A DNA stretch of 64,000 nt from Bradyrhizobium elkanii WSM2783 (GTDB lineage: Bacteria; Pseudomonadota; Alphaproteobacteria; Rhizobiales; Xanthobacteraceae), in NCBI RefSeq assembly GCF_000472865.1, contig NZ_AXAP01000037.1, positions 1 through 64,000 on the forward strand, written 5' to 3'. Positions 1 through 7,624 of the stretch are shown here, one piece after another (the first letter of the stretch is position 1; each line of letters opens with the position of its first letter). Made by a program: the position numbers and the translations under genes. The notes below the pieces were generated by a model. That model was not told where the DNA came from. It ran no database searches and saw only the letters and a list, made by a program, of their open reading frames with translations.

Positions 1-243
1 CTCGGCACCAACGACAATGCTATCCGCCTGCAGGTGCTCGCTGCGATGATTGCCTACCTGTTGTTGCGCATCGCCGCGCGCGCCAACTGCGTCAAGATGC
101 TCCCTCTCAGGCTGGCCGAACTGATCCGCCAGTTTCTGTTCACCCGTCGATCCCTGGCCGCGATCAACGAGCCGCCACCTATCAATCCCAGTAAGCCCAA
201 ATCGCGAACTTCCCCGAACCAATTGGCATTTTGCTATGGCTGA
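1..243 (+). CDS. C-terminal end of an IS4-type transposase (partial)
   Basis: The frame is open from the first base of the window and ends at a stop at 241-243, so only the last 80 residues are visible. The segment LGTNDNAIRLQVLAAMIAYL followed by LLLR matches the helical tail typical of IS4-family transposases, in which a leucine-rich stretch follows the catalytic domain. The catalytic residues lie outside the window, so I cannot say whether the enzyme is intact. A palindromic repeat begins within about 20 bases of the stop. No terminal inverted repeat can be defined because the other end is not visible. The family assignment is by recognition only. Confidence 0.6.
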   Translation, partial: LGTNDNAIRLQVLAAMIAYLLLRIAARANCVKMLPLRLAELIRQFLFTRRSLAAINEPPPINPSKPKSRTSPNQLAFCYG

Positions 244-261
244 TTTTCCCCGGACAGCCCT

Positions 262-403
262 GCGCTTGCGGGGAGAGGTCGAATTCAAGCGGAGCTTGAA
301 TTTCGGGTGAGGGGGAGTCTCCGCGAGTCCGTCTGCCATTTTGTTCGCGGATAAAGCCCCTCACCCCAACCCTCTCCCCGTAAGAACGGGGAGAGGGAGA
401 AAG
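262..403. repeat. Dispersed palindromic repeat, family A
   Basis: Imperfect inverted arms (GCGGGGAGAGGTCG at the left, CCTCTCCCCG at the right) surround an inner pair GAATTCAAGC/GCTTGAATTT. Related copies lie at 1720-1835, 34244-34374 and 35931-36077. The copy at 35931-36077 carries the same inner arms in reverse orientation. Probably a non-coding palindromic repeat typical of this genus. Confidence 0.75.
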
Positions 404-511
404 AGACATTGCGCGTGCCAATTGCCGGCACGCGGAATTCTTGCGCGATTGCCTCATCTGGCGTGATTGGTATGGTGCGCGCGGTCGAAAAAACCAAAAA
501 GGAAATAGACC

Positions 512-1702
512 GTGACAACTCGCAAATGTCTGGCGGGCGCTCTCGCCTCCGCCGCGCTCTCGATGCTGACGATGTCAGCTTCGCTCAGTGCCGAAACCAC
601 CATCAAGCTTGGAAACACCGCGCCCTACAGCGGGCCCGCATCGGCCTACAGCACCATCGCGCGCGCGGAAGCCGCGTATTTTCAGATGTTGAACGACCAG
701 GGCGGCATCAACGGCCGCAAGATTGAATTCGACAGCCTGGACGATGCCTATTCGCCGTCGAAGACGGTGGAGCAGACACGCAAGCTCGTCGAACAGGATG
801 AGGTGCTTGCGCTGTTCAGTTCCGTCGGCACCGCGCCCAACATCGCCGTTCAGAAATACCTGAACATCAAGCGCGTGCCGCAGCTCTTCGTCTCGTCGGG
901 CGCGACGCGGTGGAACGATCCGAAACAGTTCCCCTGGACCGTCGGCTTCAATCCGACCTACGAACTCGAAGGCAGGCTCTACGCCAAGTACATTCTGCGG
1001 ACCAAGCCGGACGCCAAGATCGCCGTGATCACGCCGAACGAGGACGCCGGCAAGGATTATCTGAGGGGTTTCAAGGAAGGGCTCGGCGAGCATGTCGGCC
1101 AGATCGTGTCGGAGACCACCTATCTGACCAGCGATCCGACCATCGATTCACAGATGGTGTCGATGCGCGAGTCCGGCGCAGACGTGTTCTTTGCCGAGGC
1201 GACGCCGAAGTTCGCGGCGCAAGCGCTGCGCAAGGCCGCCGGCATGGGCTGGAAGCCGCTGATCATCCTGCCGACCGTCTCCAATTCCGTATCCGCCGTG
1301 CTCGAACCTGCTGGTCTTGAGAACGCCGTCGGTGTTGTTACTGGCCTGTATCTGAAGGACCCGACTGATCCGCGCTGGGCTGACGATCCCGCGCAGAAGG
1401 AATTCTCGGCCTGGATGACGAAGTATCAGCCGAATGCCAGTCCCGGCGACCTCTTCAACGTGCAGGGCTATACGGTTGCAGGCGTGATGGCGGCGGTGCT
1501 GAAGAACTGCAAGGACGATCTCAGCCGCGACAACATCATCAAACAGGCCACCAACCTCAACGGCCTCGAACTGCCGATGCTGCTGCCGGGCATCAAGGTG
1601 ACGACCGAGCCGACCAATGTCACGCCCATCCGGCAAATCCAGATGGCGCGCTTCGACGGCAAGTCATGGGTCCTGTTCGGCGACGTGCTCGGCGACAAGT
1701 GA
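512..1702 (+). CDS. Branched-chain amino-acid-type ABC transporter substrate-binding protein
   Basis: This is a 396-residue periplasmic binding protein of the Leu/Ile/Val type (Peripla_BP_6). A signal peptide occupies about residues 1-27 (ending ASLSAETT). It is followed by the ligand-domain opening IKLGNTAPYSGPASAY and the motif GGINGRKIEFDSLDDAYSP. Translation starts at a GTG preceded by AAGGAAATAGAC. No permease or ATPase genes are adjacent, so it is an orphan binding protein here. It is clearly paralogous to the protein at 58929-60158: both share PYSGPASAY, DDAYSP.KTVEQ.RKLVE and VPQLFVS. The true ligand cannot be told from sequence. Family assignment is firm. Confidence 0.9.
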   Translation: MTTRKCLAGALASAALSMLTMSASLSAETTIKLGNTAPYSGPASAYSTIARAEAAYFQMLNDQGGINGRKIEFDSLDDAYSPSKTVEQTRKLVEQDEVLALFSSVGTAPNIAVQKYLNIKRVPQLFVSSGATRWNDPKQFPWTVGFNPTYELEGRLYAKYILRTKPDAKIAVITPNEDAGKDYLRGFKEGLGEHVGQIVSETTYLTSDPTIDSQMVSMRESGADVFFAEATPKFAAQALRKAAGMGWKPLIILPTVSNSVSAVLEPAGLENAVGVVTGLYLKDPTDPRWADDPAQKEFSAWMTKYQPNASPGDLFNVQGYTVAGVMAAVLKNCKDDLSRDNIIKQATNLNGLELPMLLPGIKVTTEPTNVTPIRQIQMARFDGKSWVLFGDVLGDK

Positions 1703-1719
1703 GGGCGTGCAGGCTCCTT

Positions 1720-1835
1720 TCACCTCTCCCGCTTGCGGGAGAGGTCGGCGCATAGCGCCGGGTGAGGGCCCTCTCCACGTAATGACTCGTGGAGACACCC
1801 TCACCCCGCCCTCTTCCGCAAGCGGGAGAGGGGGC
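1720..1835. repeat. Family A palindromic repeat between convergent genes
   Basis: The arms ACCTCTCCCGCTTGCGGGAG and CTTCCGCAAGCGGGAGAGG face each other, with GCGCATAGCGC and a CTCCACG/CGTGGAG pair inside. It fills the gap between the stop of the binding protein (1702) and the stop of korB (1840). It could therefore act as a bidirectional transcription stop; that role is inferred. Confidence 0.75.
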
Positions 1836-1839
1836 GCAG

Positions 1840-2895
1840 TTAACGCAGGCTGGCGTTGATCTTGTCCAGCGCGGCGGAGCCGGGGCAGAGCGCCTTCGCA
1901 TCCAGCGTATTGAGCGGGGTGTCCACCGTGTTGAGATGGGCGTGCAAATCCTCGGCTTCCGGATCGACGTACAACAGCCCGGTGACGATCTGGCCCTTGG
2001 CGGCGTGCTTCTGCAGGAAGGTCATCGCGCCCACCCGGTCATGCGGATCGTAATCGGCATCGAGCTTGCGCAGCGCGATCCGCGAGCCGTCGTGCTGCTC
2101 GACCACCTGCACTGTGCCGGGCGCATAGTCGACGTGGATCGGCTCGCGGCCGACCAGCACGTCGAGCCGGTTCACGGCATCGTTGTGCTCGCGGACATAG
2201 TCGAAGCTCTTGGTCGAGCCGGCGTGATTGTTGAAGGCGATGCAGGGGCTGATGACGTCGATGAAGGACGCGCCCTTGTGCTGGATCGCGGCCGCGATCA
2301 GCGGCACGAGCTGGGTCTTGTCGCCGGAGAAGCTGCGCGCCACGAAGGTGGCCCCGAGCTGCAGCGCGATCGCGACCAGGTCGATCGCATTGTCGGTATT
2401 GACCACGCCCTTCTTGGACTTCGAGCCGCGGTCGGCGGTCGCCGAGAACTGACCCTTGGTCAGGCCGTAGACGCCATTGTTCTCGACGATATAGGTCATG
2501 TTGACGCCGCGGCGGATCGAATGCGCGAACTGGCCGAAGCCGATCGAGGCGCTGTCGCCGTCGCCGGAAACGCCGAGATAGATCAGGTCTCGGTTGGCGA
2601 GGTTGGCGCCGGTCAGCACCGACGGCATGCGGCCATGCACGGAGTTAAAGCCGTGTGAATTGCCGAGGAAATAGTCCGGCGTCTTCGACGAGCAGCCGAT
2701 GCCGGAAATCTTCGCCACCCGGTGCGGCTCGATCGAGAGCTCGTAGCAGGCCTCGATGATCGAGGCTGTGATCGAGTCATGGCCGCAGCCGGCGCACAGC
2801 GTCGAGATCTTGCCCTCGTAGTCGCGGTGGGTATAGCCGAGCTCGTTCTTCTTGAGGCCGGGATGATGGAATTTCGGCTTTGCAATGTAGGTCAT
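1840..2895 (-). CDS. korB: 2-oxoacid:ferredoxin/NADP oxidoreductase, beta (TPP) subunit
   Basis: This 351-residue thiamine-diphosphate subunit decarboxylates a 2-oxoacid, probably 2-oxoglutarate. Visible features are CAGCGH at residues 34-39 and the TPP/Mg motif GDGD (111-114) followed by ENNGVYG (138-144). The start ATG at 2895 is preceded by AGGTG and gives the usual family N-terminus (MTYIAKPKFHHP). An upstream in-frame extension to 3000 is only translated repeat sequence and was discarded. It lies 130 bases downstream of korA in the same operon, with a palindromic repeat in the gap. Which 2-oxoacid is used (2-oxoglutarate, pyruvate or an aryl pyruvate) is not decided by sequence alone. 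Confidence 0.9.
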   Translation of the reverse strand: MTYIAKPKFHHPGLKKNELGYTHRDYEGKISTLCAGCGHDSITASIIEACYELSIEPHRVAKISGIGCSSKTPDYFLGNSHGFNSVHGRMPSVLTGANLANRDLIYLGVSGDGDSASIGFGQFAHSIRRGVNMTYIVENNGVYGLTKGQFSATADRGSKSKKGVVNTDNAIDLVAIALQLGATFVARSFSGDKTQLVPLIAAAIQHKGASFIDVISPCIAFNNHAGSTKSFDYVREHNDAVNRLDVLVGREPIHVDYAPGTVQVVEQHDGSRIALRKLDADYDPHDRVGAMTFLQKHAAKGQIVTGLLYVDPEAEDLHAHLNTVDTPLNTLDAKALCPGSAALDKINASLR

Positions 2896-2920
2896 AACAA
2901 CACCTGCGGTCCCCGCCGCG

Positions 2921-3003
2921 TCATGGCCGGGCTTGACCCGGCCATCCACGTACTGGTCAGGAGAAAGAAAGGCGTGGATGCCCGGGTCAAGCCCGGGCAT
3001 GAC
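2921..3003. repeat. Dispersed palindromic repeat, family B, inside the kor operon
   Basis: The left arm begins TCATGGCCGGGCTTGACCCG and the right arm ends GGTCAAGCCCGGGCATGA; the arms are about 30 bases each. Other copies are at 36853-36940, 38296-38381 and 58817-58902. This copy lies in the korA-korB intergenic gap. A transcript through it would form a long hairpin. Confidence 0.8.
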
Positions 3004-3025
3004 GCCGGAGAGATGAAAGGAGAGG

Positions 3026-4873
3026 TCATGACACGGCCTTGCGCAGAGGGGTCACCTTGAGATGGTCCTGGTGGTCGCCAATCGCGTTCGCAATGAAGCG
3101 CGCGGTGATCGGCGTGCCGTCATAATGCAGGATCGGCACCAGCCGCACGGGATCGATGCCGTTCTCGTTGACGATCAATTGCCGGAGCTGCGCGTCGCGG
3201 TTCTGCTCGACGACGTAAACGAAATCGTGGTCGGCGATGAAGCTGGCGACGCTGGAGTGGAACGGGAAGGCGCGGATGCGCAGCCGGTCCAGATGATGGC
3301 CGCGCGCGTCCAGAATCTCGATCGCCTCGTCCATCGCCGGCGCGGTCGAGCCGAAATAGATCACGCCATATTTGGTCGGCTTGGCCGCATTGGCTTGCAG
3401 CGGCCGCGGCACCAGGTCCTGCGCGGTCTCGAACTTGCGCACCAGGCGCTGCATGTTGTCGGCGTAGACAGGGCCTTCCTCCGAATAGCGCGCATAGCGG
3501 TCGCGCGAGGTGCCGCGAGTGAAGTACGAGCCCTTGGTCGGGTGCGTGCCGGGATAGGTGCGGAAGGGAATGCCGTCGCCGTCGACATCGAGATAGCGGC
3601 CGAAATCGCGGCCTTCTTCCAGCATCTCCCTGGTCATCACCTTGCCGCGGTCATACTGCCGCGCGTCGTCCCAGCGCAGCGGCCGGCACAGCCGGTGGTT
3701 CATGCCGATATCGAGATCGAGCATCACGAAGATCACGGTCTGCAGCCGCTCGGCAAGATCGAAGGCGGTCGCGGCAAACTCGAATGCCTCCGCCGGATCT
3801 TCCGGGAACAGCAGCACATGCTTGGTGTCGCCATGCGAAGCATAGGCGCAGGCGATGATGTCGCATTGCTGAGTGCGCGTCGGCATGCCGGTCGAAGGAC
3901 CGGCGCGCTGCACATTCATGATCACGGCCGGAATCTCGGCGAAGTAGGAGAGACCGATGAACTCCGTCATCAAGGAGATGCCGGGCCCGGAGGTCGTGGT
4001 GAAGGCGCGCGCGCCGTTCCATGAGGCGCCGATCACGATGCCGATCGAAGCAAGCTCGTCCTCGGCCTGCACGATCGCATATTTCGCCTGACCGGTCTCC
4101 GGATCGTGCCGCAGCTTCTTGCAGTGGTTGGTGAAGGCCTCGGCGAGCGAAGATGACGGCGTGATCGGATACCACGCGCAGACCGTGGCGCCGCCATAGA
4201 CTGCGCCGAGCGCGGCGGCGCTGTTGCCTTCCAGAAAGATGCGATCGCCGACCTTGTCGGCCTTCTTGACCCTGAGCCCGATCGGGCATTTCAGGTTCTG
4301 CAGCGCCCAGTCGCGGCCGAGATGCAGCGCATGGACGTTGGAGGAGAGCAGCTTCTCCTTGCCCTTGTACTGCTCGCCGATCAGTTGCTCGATCAGCTTC
4401 GGATCCATCTCGAGCAGCGCGGACAGCGCGCCGAGATAGATGATGTTCTTGAACAGTTGGCGCTGGCGCGGATCGGTATAGGTCGAGTTGGTGATCGCGG
4501 TCAGCGGCACCCCGATCACGGTGATGTCGGCGCGGAATTTCGACGACGGCATCGGCTTGGTGGAATCGTAGAACAGATAGCCGCCGGGCTCGATCGAGGC
4601 GACATCCTTGTCCCAGGTCTGCGGGTTCATCGCCACCATCATGTCGACGCCGCCGCGGGCGCCGAGATGGCCGGCTTCTGTCACCCGCACTTCATACCAC
4701 GTCGGCAGGCCCTGGATGTTGGAGGGGAAGATGTTGCGCGGTGACACCGGCACGCCGTGGCGCAGGATCGCACGCGCGAACAATTCGTTGGCGCTCGCCG
4801 AACCCGAGCCGTTGACGTTGGCGAAGCGGACGACGAAGTCGTTTACGCTGCTGATCGGGCTTTGGACTGACAT
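3026..4873 (-). CDS. korA: 2-oxoacid:ferredoxin/NADP oxidoreductase, alpha subunit (gamma-alpha fusion)
   Basis: This 615-residue subunit pairs with korB to oxidise a 2-oxoacid to the acyl-CoA. The N-terminal part (about 10-190) is the gamma domain, including GHLGARGG at 68-75. From about 213 it is the alpha domain, with the substrate-site motif YPITPSS at 235-241 and TTSGPGISLM further on. This gamma-alpha fusion is the usual layout of aerobic KorA proteins. The ATG at 4873 (MSVQSPISS) overlaps the end of the upstream flavoprotein gene by 31 bases, which suggests translational coupling. A longer open frame to 5326 is a shadow of the upstream gene. Confidence 0.9.
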   Translation of the reverse strand: MSVQSPISSVNDFVVRFANVNGSGSASANELFARAILRHGVPVSPRNIFPSNIQGLPTWYEVRVTEAGHLGARGGVDMMVAMNPQTWDKDVASIEPGGYLFYDSTKPMPSSKFRADITVIGVPLTAITNSTYTDPRQRQLFKNIIYLGALSALLEMDPKLIEQLIGEQYKGKEKLLSSNVHALHLGRDWALQNLKCPIGLRVKKADKVGDRIFLEGNSAAALGAVYGGATVCAWYPITPSSSLAEAFTNHCKKLRHDPETGQAKYAIVQAEDELASIGIVIGASWNGARAFTTTSGPGISLMTEFIGLSYFAEIPAVIMNVQRAGPSTGMPTRTQQCDIIACAYASHGDTKHVLLFPEDPAEAFEFAATAFDLAERLQTVIFVMLDLDIGMNHRLCRPLRWDDARQYDRGKVMTREMLEEGRDFGRYLDVDGDGIPFRTYPGTHPTKGSYFTRGTSRDRYARYSEEGPVYADNMQRLVRKFETAQDLVPRPLQANAAKPTKYGVIYFGSTAPAMDEAIEILDARGHHLDRLRIRAFPFHSSVASFIADHDFVYVVEQNRDAQLRQLIVNENGIDPVRLVPILHYDGTPITARFIANAIGDHQDHLKVTPLRKAVS

Positions 4874-6642
4874 GTTGATCCCGCGTGAACCATATCGATG
4901 AGGTATTTCTGCATGTCCCAGGCACCGGTCGGGCAGCGCTCGGCGCACAGCCCGCAATGCAGGCAGACGTCTTCGTCCTTCGCCATGATACGGCCGGTCT
5001 TCAGCCCGTCGGCGATATAGAGTGCCTGGTCGTGATGCGGCGAAGGCGCCTTCAGCCGCTGCCGCAGATCGTCTTCCTCGCCGTTCTCTGTGAAGGTGAT
5101 GCAATCCATCGGGCAGATGTCGACGCAGGCGTCGCATTCGATGCAGAGCGGCGCGGTGAACACGGTCTGCACGTCGCAGTTCAGGCAGCGCTCGGCCTCG
5201 CCGAGTGCGAGCTTGAGGTCGTAGCCGAGCTCGACCTCGGCGCGGATGTCCTTCAGCGCGATCACCTTGTCGCGATGCGGCACCTTGAAGCGCTTGTCGG
5301 TGGAGATGTCGTTGTCGTAGCTCCACTCATGGATGCCCATCTTCTGCGAGGAGACGTGCACCTCGGGCAGCGGGCGCTCGTTGATGTCCTCGCCGGACAG
5401 CATCTTGTGGATCGACAGCGCGGCGTCATGGCCATGCGCCACCGCCCAGATGATGTTCTTCGGGCCGAATGCGGCATCGCCGCCGAAGAACACTTTTGGA
5501 TTGGTCGAGGCGAAGGTCTTCGGATCGACCTTCGGCATGTGCCATTTGTCGAATTCGATGCCGCAATCGGCCTCGATCCAGGGGAAGGCGTTCTCCTGGC
5601 CGACCGCGACCAGCACGTCGTCGCAGGCCACGGTCTCATCGGGCTCGCCTGACGGCACCAGATTGCGCCGGCCCTTGGCGTCATATTCGGCCTTCACCTT
5701 CTGGAAGGTGACGCCGGTGAGCTTGCCGTTGTCGTGGATGAAGGCGACCGGCACCATGTAATTGAGGATCGGGATGTCCTCATGGAGCGCGTCTTCCTTC
5801 TCCCAGGGCGAGGCCTTCATCTCGTCGAAGCCGGAGCGGACGATCACTTTCACGTCCGCCCCGCCGAGGCGGCGCGCGGTGCGGCAGCAATCCATCGCCG
5901 TGTTGCCACCGCCGAGCACGATCACGCGGCGGCCGATTTTCTCGACATGGCCGAACGACACTGACGACAGCCACTCGATGCCGATGTGGATGTTGGCGGC
6001 TGCCTCCTTGCGGCCGGGAATGTCGAGCTCGCGGCCGCGCGGCGCACCGGAGCCGACGAAGATCGCGTCATAGTTCTCGGACAGCAGTTGCTTCAGGCTG
6101 TCGATGCGGTGGGCGCCCTTGAACTCGATGCCGAGGCCCAGGATGTAGTCGGTTTCCTCGTCGATCACCGAATCCGGCAGGCGGAATTTCGGGATCTGCG
6201 TCCGCATCATGCCGCCGGCCTTGGGATCCTGGTCGAACACGGTGCAGTGATAGCCAAGCGGGGCAAGGTCGCGCGCCACCGTGAGCGAAGCGGGGCCGCC
6301 GCCGATCAGCGCAATGCGCTTGCCGTTCTTCGGCCCGGGCCGTGGCAGGCGGTGCTTGATATCGTCCTTGAAGTCGGCTGCCACGCGCTTCAGGCGGCAG
6401 ATCGCGACCGGATTTTCCTCGACGCGGCCGCGGCGGCAGGCCGGCTCGCATGGACGGTCGCACGTGCGCCCCAAAATGCCGGGGAACACGTTCGACTTCC
6501 AATTGATCATGTAGGCGTCGCTGTAACGCCCCTCGGCAATCAAACGGATATATTCGGGAACCGGTGTGTGTGCGGGGCAGGCCCATTGGCAGTCGACTAC
6601 TTTGTGAAAGTAGTCCGGCGCGGAGATATCAGTCGGTTTCAT
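4843..6642 (-). CDS. FAD/NAD(P)-binding GltD-like oxidoreductase with C-terminal 2x[4Fe-4S] domain, korC-like
   Basis: This 599-residue protein probably passes electrons from the 2-oxoacid oxidoreductase to NADP. It has a GltD-type N-terminal cysteine set (CQWACP, GRTCDRPCEPACRRG). An FAD-binding GGGPAS lies near 114-119 and an NAD(P)-binding VLGGGNTAMDCCR near the middle. The C-terminus carries bacterial-ferredoxin clusters CIECDACVDICP and CLHCGLCAERCP. It is the first gene of the operon and overlaps korA by 31 bases. No separate ferredoxin gene is nearby, so this protein is the natural electron acceptor. The arrangement matches the KorABC type of 2-oxoglutarate:NADP oxidoreductase I recall from Azoarcus evansii. 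Physiological direction is unproven. Confidence 0.85.
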   Translation of the reverse strand: MKPTDISAPDYFHKVVDCQWACPAHTPVPEYIRLIAEGRYSDAYMINWKSNVFPGILGRTCDRPCEPACRRGRVEENPVAICRLKRVAADFKDDIKHRLPRPGPKNGKRIALIGGGPASLTVARDLAPLGYHCTVFDQDPKAGGMMRTQIPKFRLPDSVIDEETDYILGLGIEFKGAHRIDSLKQLLSENYDAIFVGSGAPRGRELDIPGRKEAAANIHIGIEWLSSVSFGHVEKIGRRVIVLGGGNTAMDCCRTARRLGGADVKVIVRSGFDEMKASPWEKEDALHEDIPILNYMVPVAFIHDNGKLTGVTFQKVKAEYDAKGRRNLVPSGEPDETVACDDVLVAVGQENAFPWIEADCGIEFDKWHMPKVDPKTFASTNPKVFFGGDAAFGPKNIIWAVAHGHDAALSIHKMLSGEDINERPLPEVHVSSQKMGIHEWSYDNDISTDKRFKVPHRDKVIALKDIRAEVELGYDLKLALGEAERCLNCDVQTVFTAPLCIECDACVDICPMDCITFTENGEEDDLRQRLKAPSPHHDQALYIADGLKTGRIMAKDEDVCLHCGLCAERCPTGAWDMQKYLIDMVHAGSTCQSKARSAA

Positions 6643-6710
6643 TCCTACCTTATCCGCGCGGGACCCAAGTCGGAGCCCAAAGTCAGATGCGCGGCCTTAT
6701 CTTTGCCTGC

Positions 6711-6776
6711 GAACGCCCAACGGACGGGCGTTCTTCTGGTTTTCCAATTGCATCATAGACGGCTCTTATTAGAGCC
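6711..6776 (-). promoter_or_regulatory. Two perfect hairpins upstream of the kor operon
   Basis: GAACGCCC (6711-6718) pairs with GGGCGTTC (6726-6733), and GGCTCT (6761-6766) pairs with AGAGCC (6771-6776) around TATT. Both lie between the kor operon start at 6642 and the stop of the preceding gene at 6907. They could form a 5' leader, or terminate the upstream gene. Function is inferred. Confidence 0.4.
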
Positions 6777-6906
6777 ATTCCAGATCAGGCACACAAGCCA
6801 ATTCTGCGCGACATCAGGCATTCGCGCGGTGCAGCACGCGCCTGCCGCTCAGCTCCATGAAGGCTTTATGCGGCGGTGCAACAATTCGTGACACCGCCGG
6901 CGCGGA

Positions 6907-7578
6907 TCACGCGCGGGGCAGGTCGCTCTTGGCGAGGTCCCACATCAGCCGGTAAGTGCCGCTGGAGATCACCAGCGGCTTGCAGGCGGCGTTGTCGGTC
7001 ACCAGCGCCAAGGCGGCCGGGACGGCCCTTACATCGGTGGCGTCAATCAGCACGAACCAGTCACCGGCGCCCGGCGCGGCATTCGATGCATCTGATGTCA
7101 GCGGTTTCGAAAGGGCAGGGTCGTTTTCGATCAAATGGATGGAGATGATCCCATCGAGCTTGGCGGGATCGAGCTGGTCGCGCAGCGCTTCGCGCAGTCT
7201 GTCTTTGCCTTCGCCGGGCGGACGAAGCCGGATGATGCCGAGCGCAGCGCCGCGGCCGGTGCCCCGGCTGATGGTGATGCGCGCGACGCCGCGGATCATG
7301 TTCTTGAAGCGCGCGATGTTGGCCTTGGACCATTCGGTCTGGTTGGCGAGTGCGGTGCGGTAGGCCGGGCTATCCAACACCTCGAAGGTCTCAGTCGAGT
7401 AGAGGCTGAGATATTTCGGCTTGCCCTCATGTGCGACGTAGCGACGCGCCTCCAGGAAGCCATCAATGGCGACGCGCTCCTCGAGATGCTCGCGGTCATA
7501 CCAGCGATTGAAATCGGCCTCATCAGCGGGATCGATATCCATCGACGTCAGCAGCATGCCTTTTCCGGCCAGGGGCAT
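6907..7578 (-). CDS. Uncharacterised protein, probable dimeric alpha/beta-barrel (DUF4286-like)
   Basis: The 223-residue protein has no signal peptide. The N-terminal motif DFNRWYDREHLEERVAIDGF, followed by EARRYVA and YLSLYSTE, is typical of small dimeric alpha/beta-barrel proteins of the DUF4286/EthD-like type. These often bind or rearrange small organic molecules. The second half (about 115-220) looks like a repeat of the same fold with weaker conservation (IHLIEND, WFVLIDATD). The start at 7578 is preceded by GGAGAAC. It stands alone, 47 bases from the next leftward gene. No pathway can be assigned. Confidence 0.65.
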   Translation of the reverse strand: MPLAGKGMLLTSMDIDPADEADFNRWYDREHLEERVAIDGFLEARRYVAHEGKPKYLSLYSTETFEVLDSPAYRTALANQTEWSKANIARFKNMIRGVARITISRGTGRGAALGIIRLRPPGEGKDRLREALRDQLDPAKLDGIISIHLIENDPALSKPLTSDASNAAPGAGDWFVLIDATDVRAVPAALALVTDNAACKPLVISSGTYRLMWDLAKSDLPRA

Positions 7579-7624
7579 TAGTGTTCTCCAGAAGTTTCCA
7601 ACTGCGGAATTACTGTCCGCCTAT

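Noticed and set aside
220-240. Sigma-54-like promoter (TTGGCATTTTGC)
   Set aside because: The spacing between the GG and GC elements is too short for a -24/-12 promoter.
4874-5326. N-terminal extension of korA
   Set aside because: The added residues are a frame-shifted reading of the flavoprotein gene and are unlike any 2-oxoacid oxidoreductase.
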